DNA of 64,000 nucleotides from Chamaesiphon minutus PCC 6605 (GCF_000317145.1 NC_019697.1:4038886-4102885), one strand, 5' to 3'. Numbered from the stretch's first letter, positions 26,259 through 35,591 are shown. Program-made: numbers and translations. Notes: generated by a model not told the origin, from the letters alone.

Positions 26259-26363
26259 ATGAGTGAAACTATTTGGGTGTATGGTTATCATGGCACCAGT
26301 ATGGATCGAGCTTCAGCAATTGTCAAAACTGGCTTCAACTCTAGTAATATGGATGATATTTAG
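26259..26363 (+). pseudogene. Truncated 34-residue HGTS-type fragment
   Basis: ATG after GGGGAATG, reading MSETIWVYGYHGTSMDRASA then IVKTGFNSSNMDDI and a TAG. The pattern Y-HGTS-x(5)-A-x-I-x(3)-GF resembles the N-terminus of ADP-ribosyltransferase-like or related toxin domains, but the rest is missing. It ends 2 bases before the next ATG. Either a short leader-like gene or the decayed start of a toxin; I favour decay. Confidence 0.4.
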
Positions 26364-26365
26364 CT

Positions 26366-26560
26366 ATGCCATTAGATCCTAAAGAATTTGAAAAGGTATT
26401 TGCCAATCACTTTAAAACGATCGAACCCGAACAGTTTTTGGATAATTTAAAAGCAGCTTGCCCCTACTTATTTAACGAAGATTCGATCGCAACCACTGAT
26501 GTAATTAATGGTGATGAAAGTAGTGTCAAACAGATTGTGTTAAATGATGCTAAAGTTTAG
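26366..26560 (+). CDS. Small protein of unknown function
   Basis: 64 residues, MPLDPKEFEKVFANHFKTIE at the start, then EQFLDNLKAACPYLFNED. Acidic and helical; no family recognised. It lies directly after the HGTS fragment and 14 bases before the next gene, so the three form a probable operon. Such small acidic proteins next to toxin-like fragments may be antitoxin or immunity components (inference from context only). Confidence 0.55.
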   Translation: MPLDPKEFEKVFANHFKTIEPEQFLDNLKAACPYLFNEDSIATTDVINGDESSVKQIVLNDAKV

Positions 26561-26574
26561 CACCCTGCTCGAAT

Positions 26575-26871
26575 ATGACCATGATAGAACACAATCCAAC
26601 TATAGATTTGAATCTATCTAAACAAGATGTCGAGAGTTACATCCTCCAGCATGGCTGGAAACAAGTAGCGCATCCCAACAAAAAGCTCCAAGTTTTTGCT
26701 GGATTGGTAGATAATGATGGTCGAGAAATTCGATTGGCTTTACCTCTAAGCAACGATCTAAAAGACACGCCTCTGCGAATTTATCAGGCGGTACAAACGA
26801 TCGCAGATATTGAAGATCGACCTCTAAATGCAGTGGTTGCAGATATTGAGAAAGTTAAAGCATCACAATAG
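26575..26871 (+). CDS. Conserved small protein of unknown function
   Basis: 98 residues (an ATG at 26581 would give 96). Sequence includes QDVESYILQHGWKQVAHPNKKLQVFAG and REIRLALPLSNDLKDTPLRIYQAVQTIADIEDRP. It looks like small cyanobacterial proteins found in accessory loci, possibly antitoxin-like. Co-directional with the two small frames before it. Function unknown. Confidence 0.65.
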   Translation: MTMIEHNPTIDLNLSKQDVESYILQHGWKQVAHPNKKLQVFAGLVDNDGREIRLALPLSNDLKDTPLRIYQAVQTIADIEDRPLNAVVADIEKVKASQ

Positions 26872-26890
26872 AACAGTGACTTTTAGGAGC

Positions 26891-27015
26891 GGTGCTGGCT
26901 GTTGTTCTACAAAGATGACTCCTTCAGCCGCAGGATTCCAACCACCCGGTATTGTAGCGAGACGATATATCGTCGAATTTCACCCTAACAGACAGCATCT
27001 TGTTGTAACGATCTT
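26891..27015 (-). pseudogene. Duplicated fragment of the cobN 5' end
   Basis: Matches 26096-26219 (first codons of cobN plus its upstream region) at roughly nine of ten positions and in the same orientation. The cobN start codon has become ATA (TAT at the position of CAT on the plus strand), so the copy cannot start in the same way. It is a local, partial duplication about 0.8 kb from its source. Confidence 0.8.
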
Positions 27016-27030
27016 GAACTTGACGATGGT

Positions 27031-28008
27031 TTAACCCTCTGGCTTCAACCATCCTCTAAGCGTAGTTTTGATAACCTTAAGATATTTATTTTCCAGCACA
27101 AACTCATCAATGATAGATTCACCACAGGCTTTCAATGCAGCAGAAGCTCGACGTTTTAAACTTGGTGTTGTCTCATCATTTACATATGAAATCATTTCTG
27201 ATTGAGTTGCCGAAGGATTTATTTGCTCAAAATATCCTAACAACTTTTGAATTTCTAACGCGGCGTCACTAAGAGTTTGCTTCTGCTCAGATTGGATAAA
27301 TATATTGTTATCCGATCTAGCATACTTTCCGACAGCTCCAGCTTGCTGAACATTGTATGTATCTCCGTCTTTCCGATCTAATGTTGACATACTTACTGCT
27401 CCTACGTGGTTATTGATTGTAATCTGAAAAATTCGATCTACTCGATCGACTGGAATGGGATCTCGATCTATATCCCAGTTACTGCTAATTTCGAGAATAA
27501 AATCTTGTAATCTACTCCTTATAGTACCAATAATTTGAGATATGGCAGCACCTGTAATAGGTCTATGTGCATCAATTAGTTGGTAATTCCCTTTGCGAAG
27601 AGATTCGGCATTAAATATATTGTACAAATGAATCCATTCACCTTCTAGTGGCATACAAAGTTGCTTTTGCTTTGACATTTCTTCTAAGCTAGTGGCACCA
27701 TTAAATATGTATAGCTTACTAGTACTCTGTCGTAAATCTGGCTCGACATTAGCCATAGCTATCGTTCTACCTTCATGTATGTATGTTCCATTTGAAAATG
27801 TGCCTATTACAATTGCATTTTTAACCCTATAATCCGGTAGTTCATTACGTTCGTAACCATCTAATTCATTTTTAACCCATTTCTTGAAATCATCGTTTCC
27901 CAGATAATATGCTAATACTTTTGCTTTTAAAAGAATACTTTCCAATCTAGTCTGCGGTGCAAGTATATCATCCTGAATTTGCCTAATAATTTTGACGGTA
28001 TCGCCCAT
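27031..28008 (-). CDS. AbiTii-domain protein with effector-associated-like C-terminus (candidate defence protein)
   Basis: 325 residues. The N-terminus (IIRQIQDDILAPQTRLESILLKAKVLAYYLGNDDFKKWVKNELDGYE) matches the AbiTii domain, found in abortive-infection and other defence proteins. The centre is mixed alpha/beta. After QQAGAVGKYARSDNNIF the C-terminal 100 residues (LSDAALEIQKLLGYFEQINPSATQSEM, then LKRRASAALKACGESIIDEFVLEN) resemble the helical domain appended to many cyanobacterial conflict proteins. No nuclease or ATPase motif is visible, so it may be a sensor or adaptor. Neighbouring toxin-antitoxin genes support an accessory defence locus. Confidence 0.7.
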   Translation of the reverse strand: MGDTVKIIRQIQDDILAPQTRLESILLKAKVLAYYLGNDDFKKWVKNELDGYERNELPDYRVKNAIVIGTFSNGTYIHEGRTIAMANVEPDLRQSTSKLYIFNGATSLEEMSKQKQLCMPLEGEWIHLYNIFNAESLRKGNYQLIDAHRPITGAAISQIIGTIRSRLQDFILEISSNWDIDRDPIPVDRVDRIFQITINNHVGAVSMSTLDRKDGDTYNVQQAGAVGKYARSDNNIFIQSEQKQTLSDAALEIQKLLGYFEQINPSATQSEMISYVNDETTPSLKRRASAALKACGESIIDEFVLENKYLKVIKTTLRGWLKPEG

Positions 28009-28143
28009 TGTTGGATGTCACTAATTTCTCTCATTTATCTCGATCGAGTGTATTTAAACTTGCTCGATTGTTTTATTCAGTCTTTAAGTATGTCATTTAC
28101 GATATTTCAATTCAAGTATTGTGTGAAAGCTAGAGTATATTAC

Positions 28144-28359
28144 TTAGCGAATTTTTTGATAACTATAGCCAGCTTTCTTAACGTATCGATCGAAATAAGT
28201 ACCATGAGAGTCGGCTGCCATTAATCCATCATAAATTGATGACGGAACACCTGAATATCGATATATACCGCCATGCAGAAATTCAACTTCTAGTGATTGA
28301 GTGCCTGGATCGTATCCAACTGATGCGAGATTGGATGATGATACTGGGATTCTGTTCAT
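28144..28359 (-). CDS. KTSC domain protein
   Basis: 71 residues from the ATG at 28359 (a second ATG two codons upstream is possible). MNRIPVSSSNLASVGYDPGT, then LEVEFLHGGIYRYSGVPSSIYDGLMAADSHGTYFDRYVKKAGYSYQKI. This is the KTSC domain, a roughly 60-residue module found alone or attached to RNA-related and defence proteins; molecular role not well known. It stands between the AbiTii gene and the BrnT/BrnA pairs. Confidence 0.88.
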   Translation of the reverse strand: MNRIPVSSSNLASVGYDPGTQSLEVEFLHGGIYRYSGVPSSIYDGLMAADSHGTYFDRYVKKAGYSYQKIR

Positions 28360-28483
28360 GTACATTACTTGAATGGTATTTTTATACCATTAAACACCAT
28401 CCAAAAAAAATTTTCCTCCACAAACACAGGTAGAGGTGCTGATATTATTCTCGATCGAGAGCATTCAAACTCGATCGATTATT

Positions 28484-28997
<514 letters not shown>

Positions 28998-29083
28998 TCA
29001 AATTTATCCAGTTTTTCTCAGTTATCTCGATCGAGAGCGTTCAAACTCGTTGGCGTAGCCTCCGCCTTGCGGAATCGATTGTT

Positions 29084-29317
29084 TTACTCGATAGTTGCAG
29101 GATTCTTACCTGGTTGACGTTGGGCGATCTGAATTAATAATCGTAACGCCTCATTGACAGCATCGGCACTCGGAAACATCTCCGCCACATCTGGTTCCAG
29201 CCGAACTATTGCACTACCAAAGCTTTTTCGTCCAGATCCTAGTTTTCTGACTCTCAAACTCTTCAGATCGTATTCTGGTAAAAGCTCATCATCTAATTCT
29301 GAATTATCCTTCTTCAT
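29084..29317 (-). CDS. brnA: BrnA-type antitoxin (pair 2)
   Basis: 77 residues with an acidic start (SELDDELLPEYDLKSL) and SAIVRLEPDVAEMFPSADAVNEALRLLIQIAQRQ, closely similar to the pair-1 antitoxin. It overlaps the BrnT-2 gene by 14 bases. The two antitoxins share NEALRLL-QIAQRQP, so the two pairs arose by duplication and may cross-regulate. Confidence 0.87.
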   Translation of the reverse strand: MKKDNSELDDELLPEYDLKSLRVRKLGSGRKSFGSAIVRLEPDVAEMFPSADAVNEALRLLIQIAQRQPGKNPATIE

Positions 29318-29576
29318 AAACTTCCCTCTCAGTACGTGTTACTTCTCTAGCACTAATTAGTCGAATTAAATTGCCCCTTTCCGTATAAGAAACAATTAAC
29401 AACCGTCTTTGATTAGACTCTCCCACGATTAGATAACGATCCTCATCATCAGAATGTGCTGGATCGTAAAAGTCAATATAGAGTGGGTCATCAAAAACTG
29501 TTTTTGCTTCATCGAATGATACTCCATGTTTGAACAGATTACTGGCTGCTTTATTTTCGTCCCAATCAAACTTCAT
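29304..29576 (-). CDS. brnT: BrnT-family ribonuclease toxin (pair 2)
   Basis: 90 residues from the ATG at 29576 (a TTG four codons upstream is less likely). MKFDWDENKAASNLFKHGVSFDEAKTVFDDP, DPAHSDDEDRYLIVGESNQRRLLIVSYTERG and LISAREVTRTEREVYEEG are the BrnT blocks, complete. Paralogue of the toxin at 28713-28988. Confidence 0.92.
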   Translation of the reverse strand: MKFDWDENKAASNLFKHGVSFDEAKTVFDDPLYIDFYDPAHSDDEDRYLIVGESNQRRLLIVSYTERGNLIRLISAREVTRTEREVYEEG

Positions 29577-29592
29577 AAGGTTAGACAACGAA

Positions 29593-29790
29593 TCATGCTA
29601 AACGACGATAGAGTTCGGCATTTTTCTTGAGTACATAACTTGCTGATTGAGTAAAATCATCGTTAGAATTAGCCAGCCAGTCTTCTAGATTGGCACGCAC
29701 TAAATCTTCAGTAGAAACTTTACTTTCTCGTGCTAACTGTTGCAACTTTTCAAGTTGCTCATCTGGAATAGCGATCGTAATAGAAGCCAT
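29593..29790 (-). CDS. Orphan ribbon-helix-helix antitoxin (VapB/CopG-like)
   Basis: 65 residues: MASITIAIPDEQLEKLQQLARESKVSTEDLVRANLEDWLA followed by a C-terminal tail ending NAELYRRLA. The beta strand SITIAIP and the two helices are typical of ribbon-helix-helix antitoxins, usually followed by a PIN-domain VapC. Here the next gene is BrnT-2, so the cognate toxin is missing. It may have been kept as an anti-addiction module or as a regulator of its neighbours. Confidence 0.75.
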   Translation of the reverse strand: MASITIAIPDEQLEKLQQLARESKVSTEDLVRANLEDWLANSNDDFTQSASYVLKKNAELYRRLA

Positions 29791-29966
29791 CGATAGTTCC
29801 TTGATGTTCTAAATATGTAATATTATAACTTTCCCAAACCTAAATGAAGTAATGAGTCGATCGAGATCCTCTGTCAGCGGAACAACCTCAAATCGATCGT
29901 AGATTCGGATGTTGTAATGCTTGGTGTTAGAGCTTATGCAGACGACTGGAAATCGTCGCTAGTGTT

Positions 29967-30018
29967 GCAAAGTCTGCCTTCGCAGATTAAGGAATTAGTC
30001 TGCGAAGGCAGACTTTGC
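29967..30018. repeat. Perfect 20-bp inverted repeat with 12-nt loop
   Basis: GCAAAGTCTGCCTTCGCAGA (29967-29986) and its exact reverse complement (29999-30018) flank TTAAGGAATTAG. It is a strong hairpin upstream of leuS, without a T-tract. The region 29791-30155 holds no gene. The AGTCTGC.../GCAGACTTTGC motif also occurs in shorter form near 2117, so this is a dispersed palindrome. Confidence 0.8.
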
Positions 30019-30155
30019 ACTCTGAGGAGCGGTTTCCAACCGCTTTGTTTAAGACTGGCAACTTATGTTAACAAACATTGCTGAAGTAGGGATAGAGTTA
30101 AAATAGTCGTGGTGACTGGATGAACATCAATATTGCGTAACTCGATCGATTAAAT

Positions 30156-32777
30156 ATGGAAAATACTTATAACCCCGCCGAGATTGAGTCAAAATGGCAG
30201 CAGTCTTGGACGGAGCAAAACTTATATAAAACCGATATAACTAGCTCTAAGCCTAAATATTACGCACTGTCGATGTTTCCCTATCCGTCGGGAAATCTGC
30301 ACATGGGGCACGTTCGCAACTATGTGATTACTGACGTGGTAGCCAGACAGAAGCGGATGCAGGGACATCGCGTGTTGCATCCGATGGGTTGGGATGCGTT
30401 TGGATTGCCAGCGGAAAATGCCGCTATCGAACGGGGGATTCATCCGGCGACTTGGACGTATCAAAATATCGCCCACATGCGGGGACAGTTGCAGAAATTG
30501 GGTTTGTCGATCGATTGGGATCGAGAAGTAGCAACTTGTTCGCCGGAATATTATCGGTGGACGCAGTGGATTTTCTTGAAGTTTTACGAAGGTGGCTTGG
30601 CGTACCAAAAAGACGGGATGGTAAATTGGGACCCGATCGACCAAACCGTATTGGCGAACGAGCAAGTCGATAGTGAAGGGCGTTCCTGGCGTTCTGGCGC
30701 GATCGTCGAGAAGAAGGCTCTCAAGCAGTGGTATTTTAAAATTACTGAATATGCCGAGCAATTATTGACCGATCTGGAGCAGTTGTCGGGTTGGCCGGAA
30801 AAAGTTCGGATCATGCAGGCAAATTGGATCGGTAAATCGATTGGGGCTAATCTGGAATTTCCCATCGTCGGTACGAGTGAGAAAATTGCTGTATTTACGA
30901 CTCGTCCCGATACTGTTTATGGTGTGAGCTACGTTGTATTGGCTCCAGAACACCCGTTGACGGCGCAGGTAACGACTTCCGAACAAAAAGCGGCGGTAGA
31001 TGCCTTCGTGGAGGAAATTAAGAGTCAGAGCGAGATCGATCGGACGGCGGAAGATAAGCCCAAACGAGGTGTCGCGACGGGTGCGATGGCGATTAATCCG
31101 TTTACTGGGGCGGAAGTACCGATTTGGATTGCCGATTATGTCTTGTACGAATATGGCACGGGTGCGGTGATGGGCGTTCCCGCGCATGACGTTCGCGATT
31201 TCAAGTTTGCGAAGCAATATCAGTTGCCGATTAATCAAGTAATTGCCGCGCCGGATCGGGATTCTAGCGAACCCTTAGCAGCCGCCTACACGGACGCAGG
31301 GACGATGATTAATTCCAATCAATTCGATGGGTTAGACTCGGTTACCGCCAAGCAGTCGATTATCGAATATGCCGAACAGCAGGGCTATGGTAACGGCAAG
31401 ATTCAGTATCGCCTGCGGGATTGGTTGATTTCGCGGCAACGTTATTGGGGTGTGCCGATTCCGATCGTCCATTGCCCAAAATGTGGTGCGGTGCCAGTAC
31501 CAGAGGCCGATTTACCAGTGAAATTGCCTGAAGATGTCGAATTTACTGGCAAAGGTGGCAATCCCTTGGCGCAATTGGAGTCGTGGGTGAATGTGCCATG
31601 CCCGACTTGCGGCACGCCAGCCAAGCGGGAAACCGATACGATGGATACGTTTGTGGATTCATCTTGGTATTTCTTACGGTATCCAGATGCGGGTAATGAC
31701 AAGCAGATTTTCGATCCGAATATTACCAATGATTGGATGCCTGTGGATCAATACGTCGGTGGAATCGAACATGCGGTATTGCACTTATTATATGCACGCT
31801 TCTTTACAAAGATCGTGCGCGACTTTGGGGCAGGGGATAAGGGTAAGACTAGCGGCGCACTCCGGTCGGGTTCCCCGACCATGGAAGTGCGACAAGACAA
31901 GTTCCTAAATTTTGATGAACCGTTCAAAAAATTGTTGACTCAGGGGATGGTGCAAGCAACTACTTATAAAAATCCGCAGACTGGCAAATATATCAGCCAA
32001 AATACCATCTTCGATGTGAATAATCCGATCGATCCGACTACTGGCGATCGGCTCGAAGTCTCATTCGAGAAGATGTCTAAATCTAAATATAATGGCATCG
32101 ATCCAGAGGAAGTTTTGGGTAAATATGGTGCAGATACAGCACGGATGTTTATCTTATTTAAGGCACCACCAGAAAAAGATCTCGAATGGGATGAAGCAGA
32201 TGTCGAAGGACAATTTCGATTTCTGAATCGCATGTGGCGATTGGCGATCGGTTATAAACCTACGACCGCTAATACTGGCGAATTATCCAAATCAGAGAAA
32301 GATTTACGCCGATTCGTCCACCATGCCATTCAAGCAATTACTGAAGATTTGGATGGTGATTATCAATTTAATACAGCCATCTCTGAATTGATGAAACTGA
32401 GTAATGCGATTACCGATGCCGATTGCAAAGATTCGCCCGTATATGCTGATGCGATCGAAACTCTGATGCTATTAGCCGCACCATTCGCGCCGCATATGAC
32501 GGAGGAATTATGGCAATTGACGGGACATAGTGGTTCGATTCACGAACAAGCATGGCGTCAATTCGATCCGGCTGCTTTAGAAGCTGATGAAATTACTTTG
32601 GTAATTCAAATTATGGGCAAAACTCGCGGCACGATTCAGGTTCCAGCGACGAAGGATTCAGCAACTTTAGAAGCTTATGCACGGGAGTCGGCGATTACTA
32701 AAAAGTTTGCTGAAGGTAAGGAGATTAAGAAGGTAATTGTCGTACCAGGGAAATTAGTTAACTTTATCATCGGTTGA
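30156..32777 (+). CDS. leuS: Leucyl-tRNA synthetase with an in-frame repeat-derived insertion
   Basis: 873 residues. HIGH motif is HMGH (residues 49-52) and KMSKS is residues 639-643, with the editing (CP1) domain between and the zinc-binding CPKCG/CPTCG segments. It charges tRNA-Leu with leucine. Between [10 protein letters not shown] and [17 protein letters not shown] there are about 25 extra residues ([20 protein letters not shown], then VRQDK) that other cyanobacterial enzymes, as I recall them, lack. They are encoded by the 49-nt palindromic repeat at 31851-31899 plus flanks, in frame. As an essential gene, the product must tolerate the extra loop. Confidence 0.96.
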   Translation: MENTYNPAEIESKWQQSWTEQNLYKTDITSSKPKYYALSMFPYPSGNLHMGHVRNYVITDVVARQKRMQGHRVLHPMGWDAFGLPAENAAIERGIHPATWTYQNIAHMRGQLQKLGLSIDWDREVATCSPEYYRWTQWIFLKFYEGGLAYQKDGMVNWDPIDQTVLANEQVDSEGRSWRSGAIVEKKALKQWYFKITEYAEQLLTDLEQLSGWPEKVRIMQANWIGKSIGANLEFPIVGTSEKIAVFTTRPDTVYGVSYVVLAPEHPLTAQVTTSEQKAAVDAFVEEIKSQSEIDRTAEDKPKRGVATGAMAINPFTGAEVPIWIADYVLYEYGTGAVMGVPAHDVRDFKFAKQYQLPINQVIAAPDRDSSEPLAAAYTDAGTMINSNQFDGLDSVTAKQSIIEYAEQQGYGNGKIQYRLRDWLISRQRYWGVPIPIVHCPKCGAVPVPEADLPVKLPEDVEFTGKGGNPLAQLESWVNVPCPTCGTPAKRETDTMDTFVDSSWYFLRYPDAGNDKQIFDPNITNDWMPVDQYVGGIEHAVLHLLYARFFTKIVRDFGAGDKGKTSGALRSGSPTMEVRQDKFLNFDEPFKKLLTQGMVQATTYKNPQTGKYISQNTIFDVNNPIDPTTGDRLEVSFEKMSKSKYNGIDPEEVLGKYGADTARMFILFKAPPEKDLEWDEADVEGQFRFLNRMWRLAIGYKPTTANTGELSKSEKDLRRFVHHAIQAITEDLDGDYQFNTAISELMKLSNAITDADCKDSPVYADAIETLMLLAAPFAPHMTEELWQLTGHSGSIHEQAWRQFDPAALEADEITLVIQIMGKTRGTIQVPATKDSATLEAYARESAITKKFAEGKEIKKVIVVPGKLVNFIIG
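31851..31899 (+). repeat. 49-nt palindromic repeat (AGCGGCGC...GCGACAAGACA) in leuS
   Basis: Starts AGCGGCGCAC, hairpin GGTCGGG-TTC-CCCGACC, ends GTGCGACAAGACA. Same 49-nt length and ends as the repeat in cobN. It is in the sense direction and translated as [16 protein letters not shown]. Confidence 0.8.
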
Positions 32778-33235
32778 TTTGTGCGTTCGAGCGAGATAAC
32801 TAGATGGGTGCAACTTTTTATTGAATAGATAATGCTGGAAACTTAGCTGGTGGGCACTGCCCACCCTCCGCAGTATTCTACCTATTCTCTCGATCGAGAC
32901 TAGCAAATATCCAATTCCCAATCGAATCTATCTCGATCGAATGATAACTTCCTAAAATATCCATGTTATGAGCTGTTATCAATCTATTTGGTTGATACTT
33001 AACGGTTACTATTTTCAATACGATCGAGCCAATTTATATCTAGCAAGTGAGGATATACGATCTCATTTTACCGAAGGATTATAGTACGAATCTTTTGATA
33101 AAATTGTTAGCATACGAGTAGGAGATCGACTCCTCATCTCAATCCTCAAGCTTGAGTAAAGTCGGGATTGTAAATGAGCGATCGTTGTATTAGTCAAAGT
33201 TACAGATAGCTAACAAATTTTCCTGATATTCGATC
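32778..33235. other. Intergenic region, no gene seen
   Basis: 458 bases. The palindrome GGTGGGCA-C-TGCCCACC at 32850-32867 may act as a transcript end for leuS. GAGTAGGAGATCGACTCCTC near 33116-33136 is another small hairpin. No ORF of substance. Confidence 0.5.
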
Positions 33236-33667
33236 GTGAAAAATCTTATTCGCATAGCATCGATCTCGACAACAGTCTTGTCTCTATTTGCACCACAAGC
33301 AAGCAGAGCGCAAGGTGTCTTCGTGCAACCTTTTCCTTCGAGCGGTTATTCATCGACTACGATCTACGTTCCCACCCTACCCCAAACCGGAAGATCTACC
33401 AACGACATCAATCCGACGAGATCCGATCCTTTTTCTCCGAATGTTTATCCTAATAACAATTCTTTCCCTGGTTCGCTAGATACGCCGTATTATGGTAGTA
33501 GTTATCCAAACACGCGTTTCGTACCACCGCCACCATCTAAAGTAGTCTTCCCGGCGCAAAACTTCTATGGCGGTAGGTTTTACAATACTTGCACCACTGC
33601 GATAATTGGTAGTCCAATTCCGAGTACGATCGCACTCAATCGTTATACTGGTACGCCGTGTTTTTGA
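33236..33667 (+). CDS. Exported proline/serine-rich protein of unknown function
   Basis: 143 residues from a GTG start. A Sec signal peptide spans residues 1-25 (MKNLIRIASISTTVLSLFAPQASRA). The mature part is rich in Pro, Ser, Tyr, Asn and Thr (STTIYVPTLPQTG, NNNSFPGSLDTPYYGSSYPNTRFVPPPP) and has two cysteines at the end region (NTCTTAI and GTPCF) that could pair. Low-complexity cell-surface or periplasmic protein; no family recognised. It lies 24 bases before the monooxygenase-like gene, possibly co-transcribed. Confidence 0.7.
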   Translation: MKNLIRIASISTTVLSLFAPQASRAQGVFVQPFPSSGYSSTTIYVPTLPQTGRSTNDINPTRSDPFSPNVYPNNNSFPGSLDTPYYGSSYPNTRFVPPPPSKVVFPAQNFYGGRFYNTCTTAIIGSPIPSTIALNRYTGTPCF

Positions 33668-33691
33668 ATTAGCCAGGAGAGATTTTAGCCA

Positions 33692-33994
33692 TTGATTTTA
33701 GAAGTCGCAATCCTAGATCTCAAAGCTGGTGTAACTGAAGAATTTGAAGCTGCTTTTCTAGTGGCTTCAAAAATTATTGTGGCAATGCCGGGATATATTT
33801 CGCACGAACTCCAACGCTGTCTAGAAAAACGCGATCGATACATTCTAATGGTGCGCTGGCAAAAGTTAGAAGACCATACCGTTGGATTTAGAAGATCGCC
33901 AGAATATCAACAATGGCGTTCTTTATTACACCATTTTTACGATCCATTCCCAACAGTAGAGCATTATGAAACGGTCTTAGTTTCTACTAAATAG
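33692..33994 (+). CDS. Antibiotic biosynthesis monooxygenase (ABM) domain protein
   Basis: 100 residues from a TTG start with AGGAGAG at 33675-33681. A dimeric ferredoxin-like ABM fold is indicated by ILEVAILDLKAGVTEEFEAAFLVASKIIVAMPGYISHELQRCLEK, then RYILMVRWQKLEDHTVGFRRSPEYQQW and the C-terminal H-FYDPFPTVEHYE. Such small proteins act as quinol or heme-type monooxygenases or as stress-related enzymes; the substrate is unknown. Confidence 0.88.
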   Translation: MILEVAILDLKAGVTEEFEAAFLVASKIIVAMPGYISHELQRCLEKRDRYILMVRWQKLEDHTVGFRRSPEYQQWRSLLHHFYDPFPTVEHYETVLVSTK

Positions 33995-34069
33995 AATAAT
34001 CGATATTAGACCTCCTGCAAAAGTCAAGATTTTTCGCTTGTCAGGAGTTGGGTGTTTCAAGCAAATCCA

Positions 34070-34208
34070 TCCCTGGAAGCTCTGAGAATTCCACCTAGAT
34101 TGCCTGTTTGATTTCCGCTAATGAGCCAAGGGCACATTTTGTATCTCTCCGCGCACCGCCTGGTTCGATATATAACTCTAGCGTGTAAAAACTTTTTAAT
34201 CCATTCAT
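34070..34208 (-). pseudogene. Broken third copy of the 34.3-35.6 kb paralogue family
   Basis: Reads MNGLKSFYTLELYIEPGGAR then RDTKCALGSLAEIKQAI before a TAG, followed by VEFSELPGM. This is clearly homologous to the first 45 residues of the two intact paralogues immediately upstream on the same strand (MAELKSFYTLDL and MSELKSFYTLEL). The remainder of the gene is absent. Confidence 0.85.
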
Positions 34209-34267
34209 ATATTAAATATTAATAATTTAGCAATTTTTAGCACGGATTTTATATCATCAGTCTGATA

Positions 34268-34915
34268 CTATTGAAACCGAACGTGACGCGCGACTGGTTG
34301 CAGGGTAATGAAGGGATCGTCTGGTTCTAATTCTGCTGACGTTATCCCGGCCTCGCCATCATTCCAGCCATAATAAAAGATTCCTAAATCTTCAAGTTCT
34401 GCCAAAGTTTGACATTGTAAGAACTCATCTATTTCCGATTGACTGACTTTGGTTCCCATATAGCGATCGCTTGCTAATGTGACTTCTTTAGGCTGAAGTA
34501 TGGGTGCAATTAAATCGGGAATAGCTAATTTAGACCAGTCGATAATGATAGTATATTCCTCAACTTCATCAGTAAATAGTCGTGCTGACAAACTGTCATC
34601 GTCGTCCTCGTCATCTGCAATTGGAGGTGAAACTTGTTGATTTTCATCGATCGAGAATACACCCTCGCCAGGGATATCGACAGTAATATATGGTAGTAGA
34701 TTAATCTCATTTACCATCTTGCCGTGGTGATAAGTGGAGAGCCAGATGTCTTCCCCATAGTATATTAATAAGTAAACTTCAATACCTCTCGAAAACTCAA
34801 CTTCAAGTGCCTGCTTGATTTCAGCTAACGACCCGAATACATAGGTAGTCGCTTTGCGTCCAGCACCTGGACCGATAAATAAGTCTAGTGTATAAAAGCT
34901 TTTTAGTTCTGCCAC
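34268..34915 (-). CDS. Acidic protein of unknown function, tandem paralogue 1
   Basis: 215 residues, MAELKSFYTLDLFIGPGAGRKATTYVFGSLAEIKQALEVEFSRGIEVYLLIYYGEDIWLSTYHHG. Shares its N-terminal 90 residues, the motif EYTIIIDWSKLAIP-LI-PILQP and the ending ARHVRFQ with the next gene upstream. A central Asp-rich stretch (ADDEDDDDS) is unique to this copy. Soluble, very acidic. No family name is known to me; the repeat duplication suggests a role under diversifying or dosage selection. Confidence 0.7.
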   Translation of the reverse strand: MAELKSFYTLDLFIGPGAGRKATTYVFGSLAEIKQALEVEFSRGIEVYLLIYYGEDIWLSTYHHGKMVNEINLLPYITVDIPGEGVFSIDENQQVSPPIADDEDDDDSLSARLFTDEVEEYTIIIDWSKLAIPDLIAPILQPKEVTLASDRYMGTKVSQSEIDEFLQCQTLAELEDLGIFYYGWNDGEAGITSAELEPDDPFITLQPVARHVRFQ

Positions 34916-34979
34916 GATCTTCTAATGGTAGGCTGATAATTGTGATTGTGTTAGTAATTTTTTAATTGTCGATCGATAA

Positions 34980-35591
34980 TTATTGAAATCGAACATGGTT
35001 TATTACTGGAAATGTTAGAACTGGCATATCTTCTACTGGCTCGGTAACTTCATTCCACCCAAACTCCATCTCATTCCATCCATAATAAAAAACATCCCCC
35101 AGATATGCGAGCACTTCTGGATCGTTACCAGAATTTAAAAATAGGTCGATTGTTTCCCGATCTAGAGTATAGCTTGAAAAAATAGAGACTTCTCCCGGTT
35201 GTAAAATTGGCAAAACTAATTCAGGAATATTCAACTTCGACCAGTCAATAATTACGGTATATTCATCTGTCTCTTCGTCAAAACTGGCTTCATCGAGCGG
35301 TGGTGTCACGTTTTGTTCTTCATCGATCGTAAATATTCCTAGTCTGGGAATTTCTACTCGAATATAGGGTAACAAATTAATGCGATCGATACGGCAAGCT
35401 CGATGATAAGTAGACAGATAAATATCTTCTCCATAAGATAGCAACAGCCCGATCTCAAATCCATGTGAAAATTGGACTTCTAGAGCACGCTGCACCTCTG
35501 CCAACGAGCCGAGTACGTATAGATGATCCTTACGAACGCCACCAGGTTCGACAACTAATTCCAGAGTGTAAAAACTTTTCAGTTCGCTCAT
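34980..35591 (-). CDS. Acidic protein of unknown function, tandem paralogue 2
   Basis: 203 residues, MSELKSFYTLELVVEPGGVRKDHLYVLGSLAEVQRALEVQFSHGFEIGLLLSYGEDIYLSTYHRA. Aligns with its neighbour along the whole length, including EYTVIIDWSKLNIPELVLPILQPGEV and INHVRFQ at the C-terminus, with a gap where the neighbour has its Asp-rich stretch. It is probably the first gene of a two-gene operon with the paralogue (64-base gap). Confidence 0.7.
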   Translation of the reverse strand: MSELKSFYTLELVVEPGGVRKDHLYVLGSLAEVQRALEVQFSHGFEIGLLLSYGEDIYLSTYHRACRIDRINLLPYIRVEIPRLGIFTIDEEQNVTPPLDEASFDEETDEYTVIIDWSKLNIPELVLPILQPGEVSIFSSYTLDRETIDLFLNSGNDPEVLAYLGDVFYYGWNEMEFGWNEVTEPVEDMPVLTFPVINHVRFQ

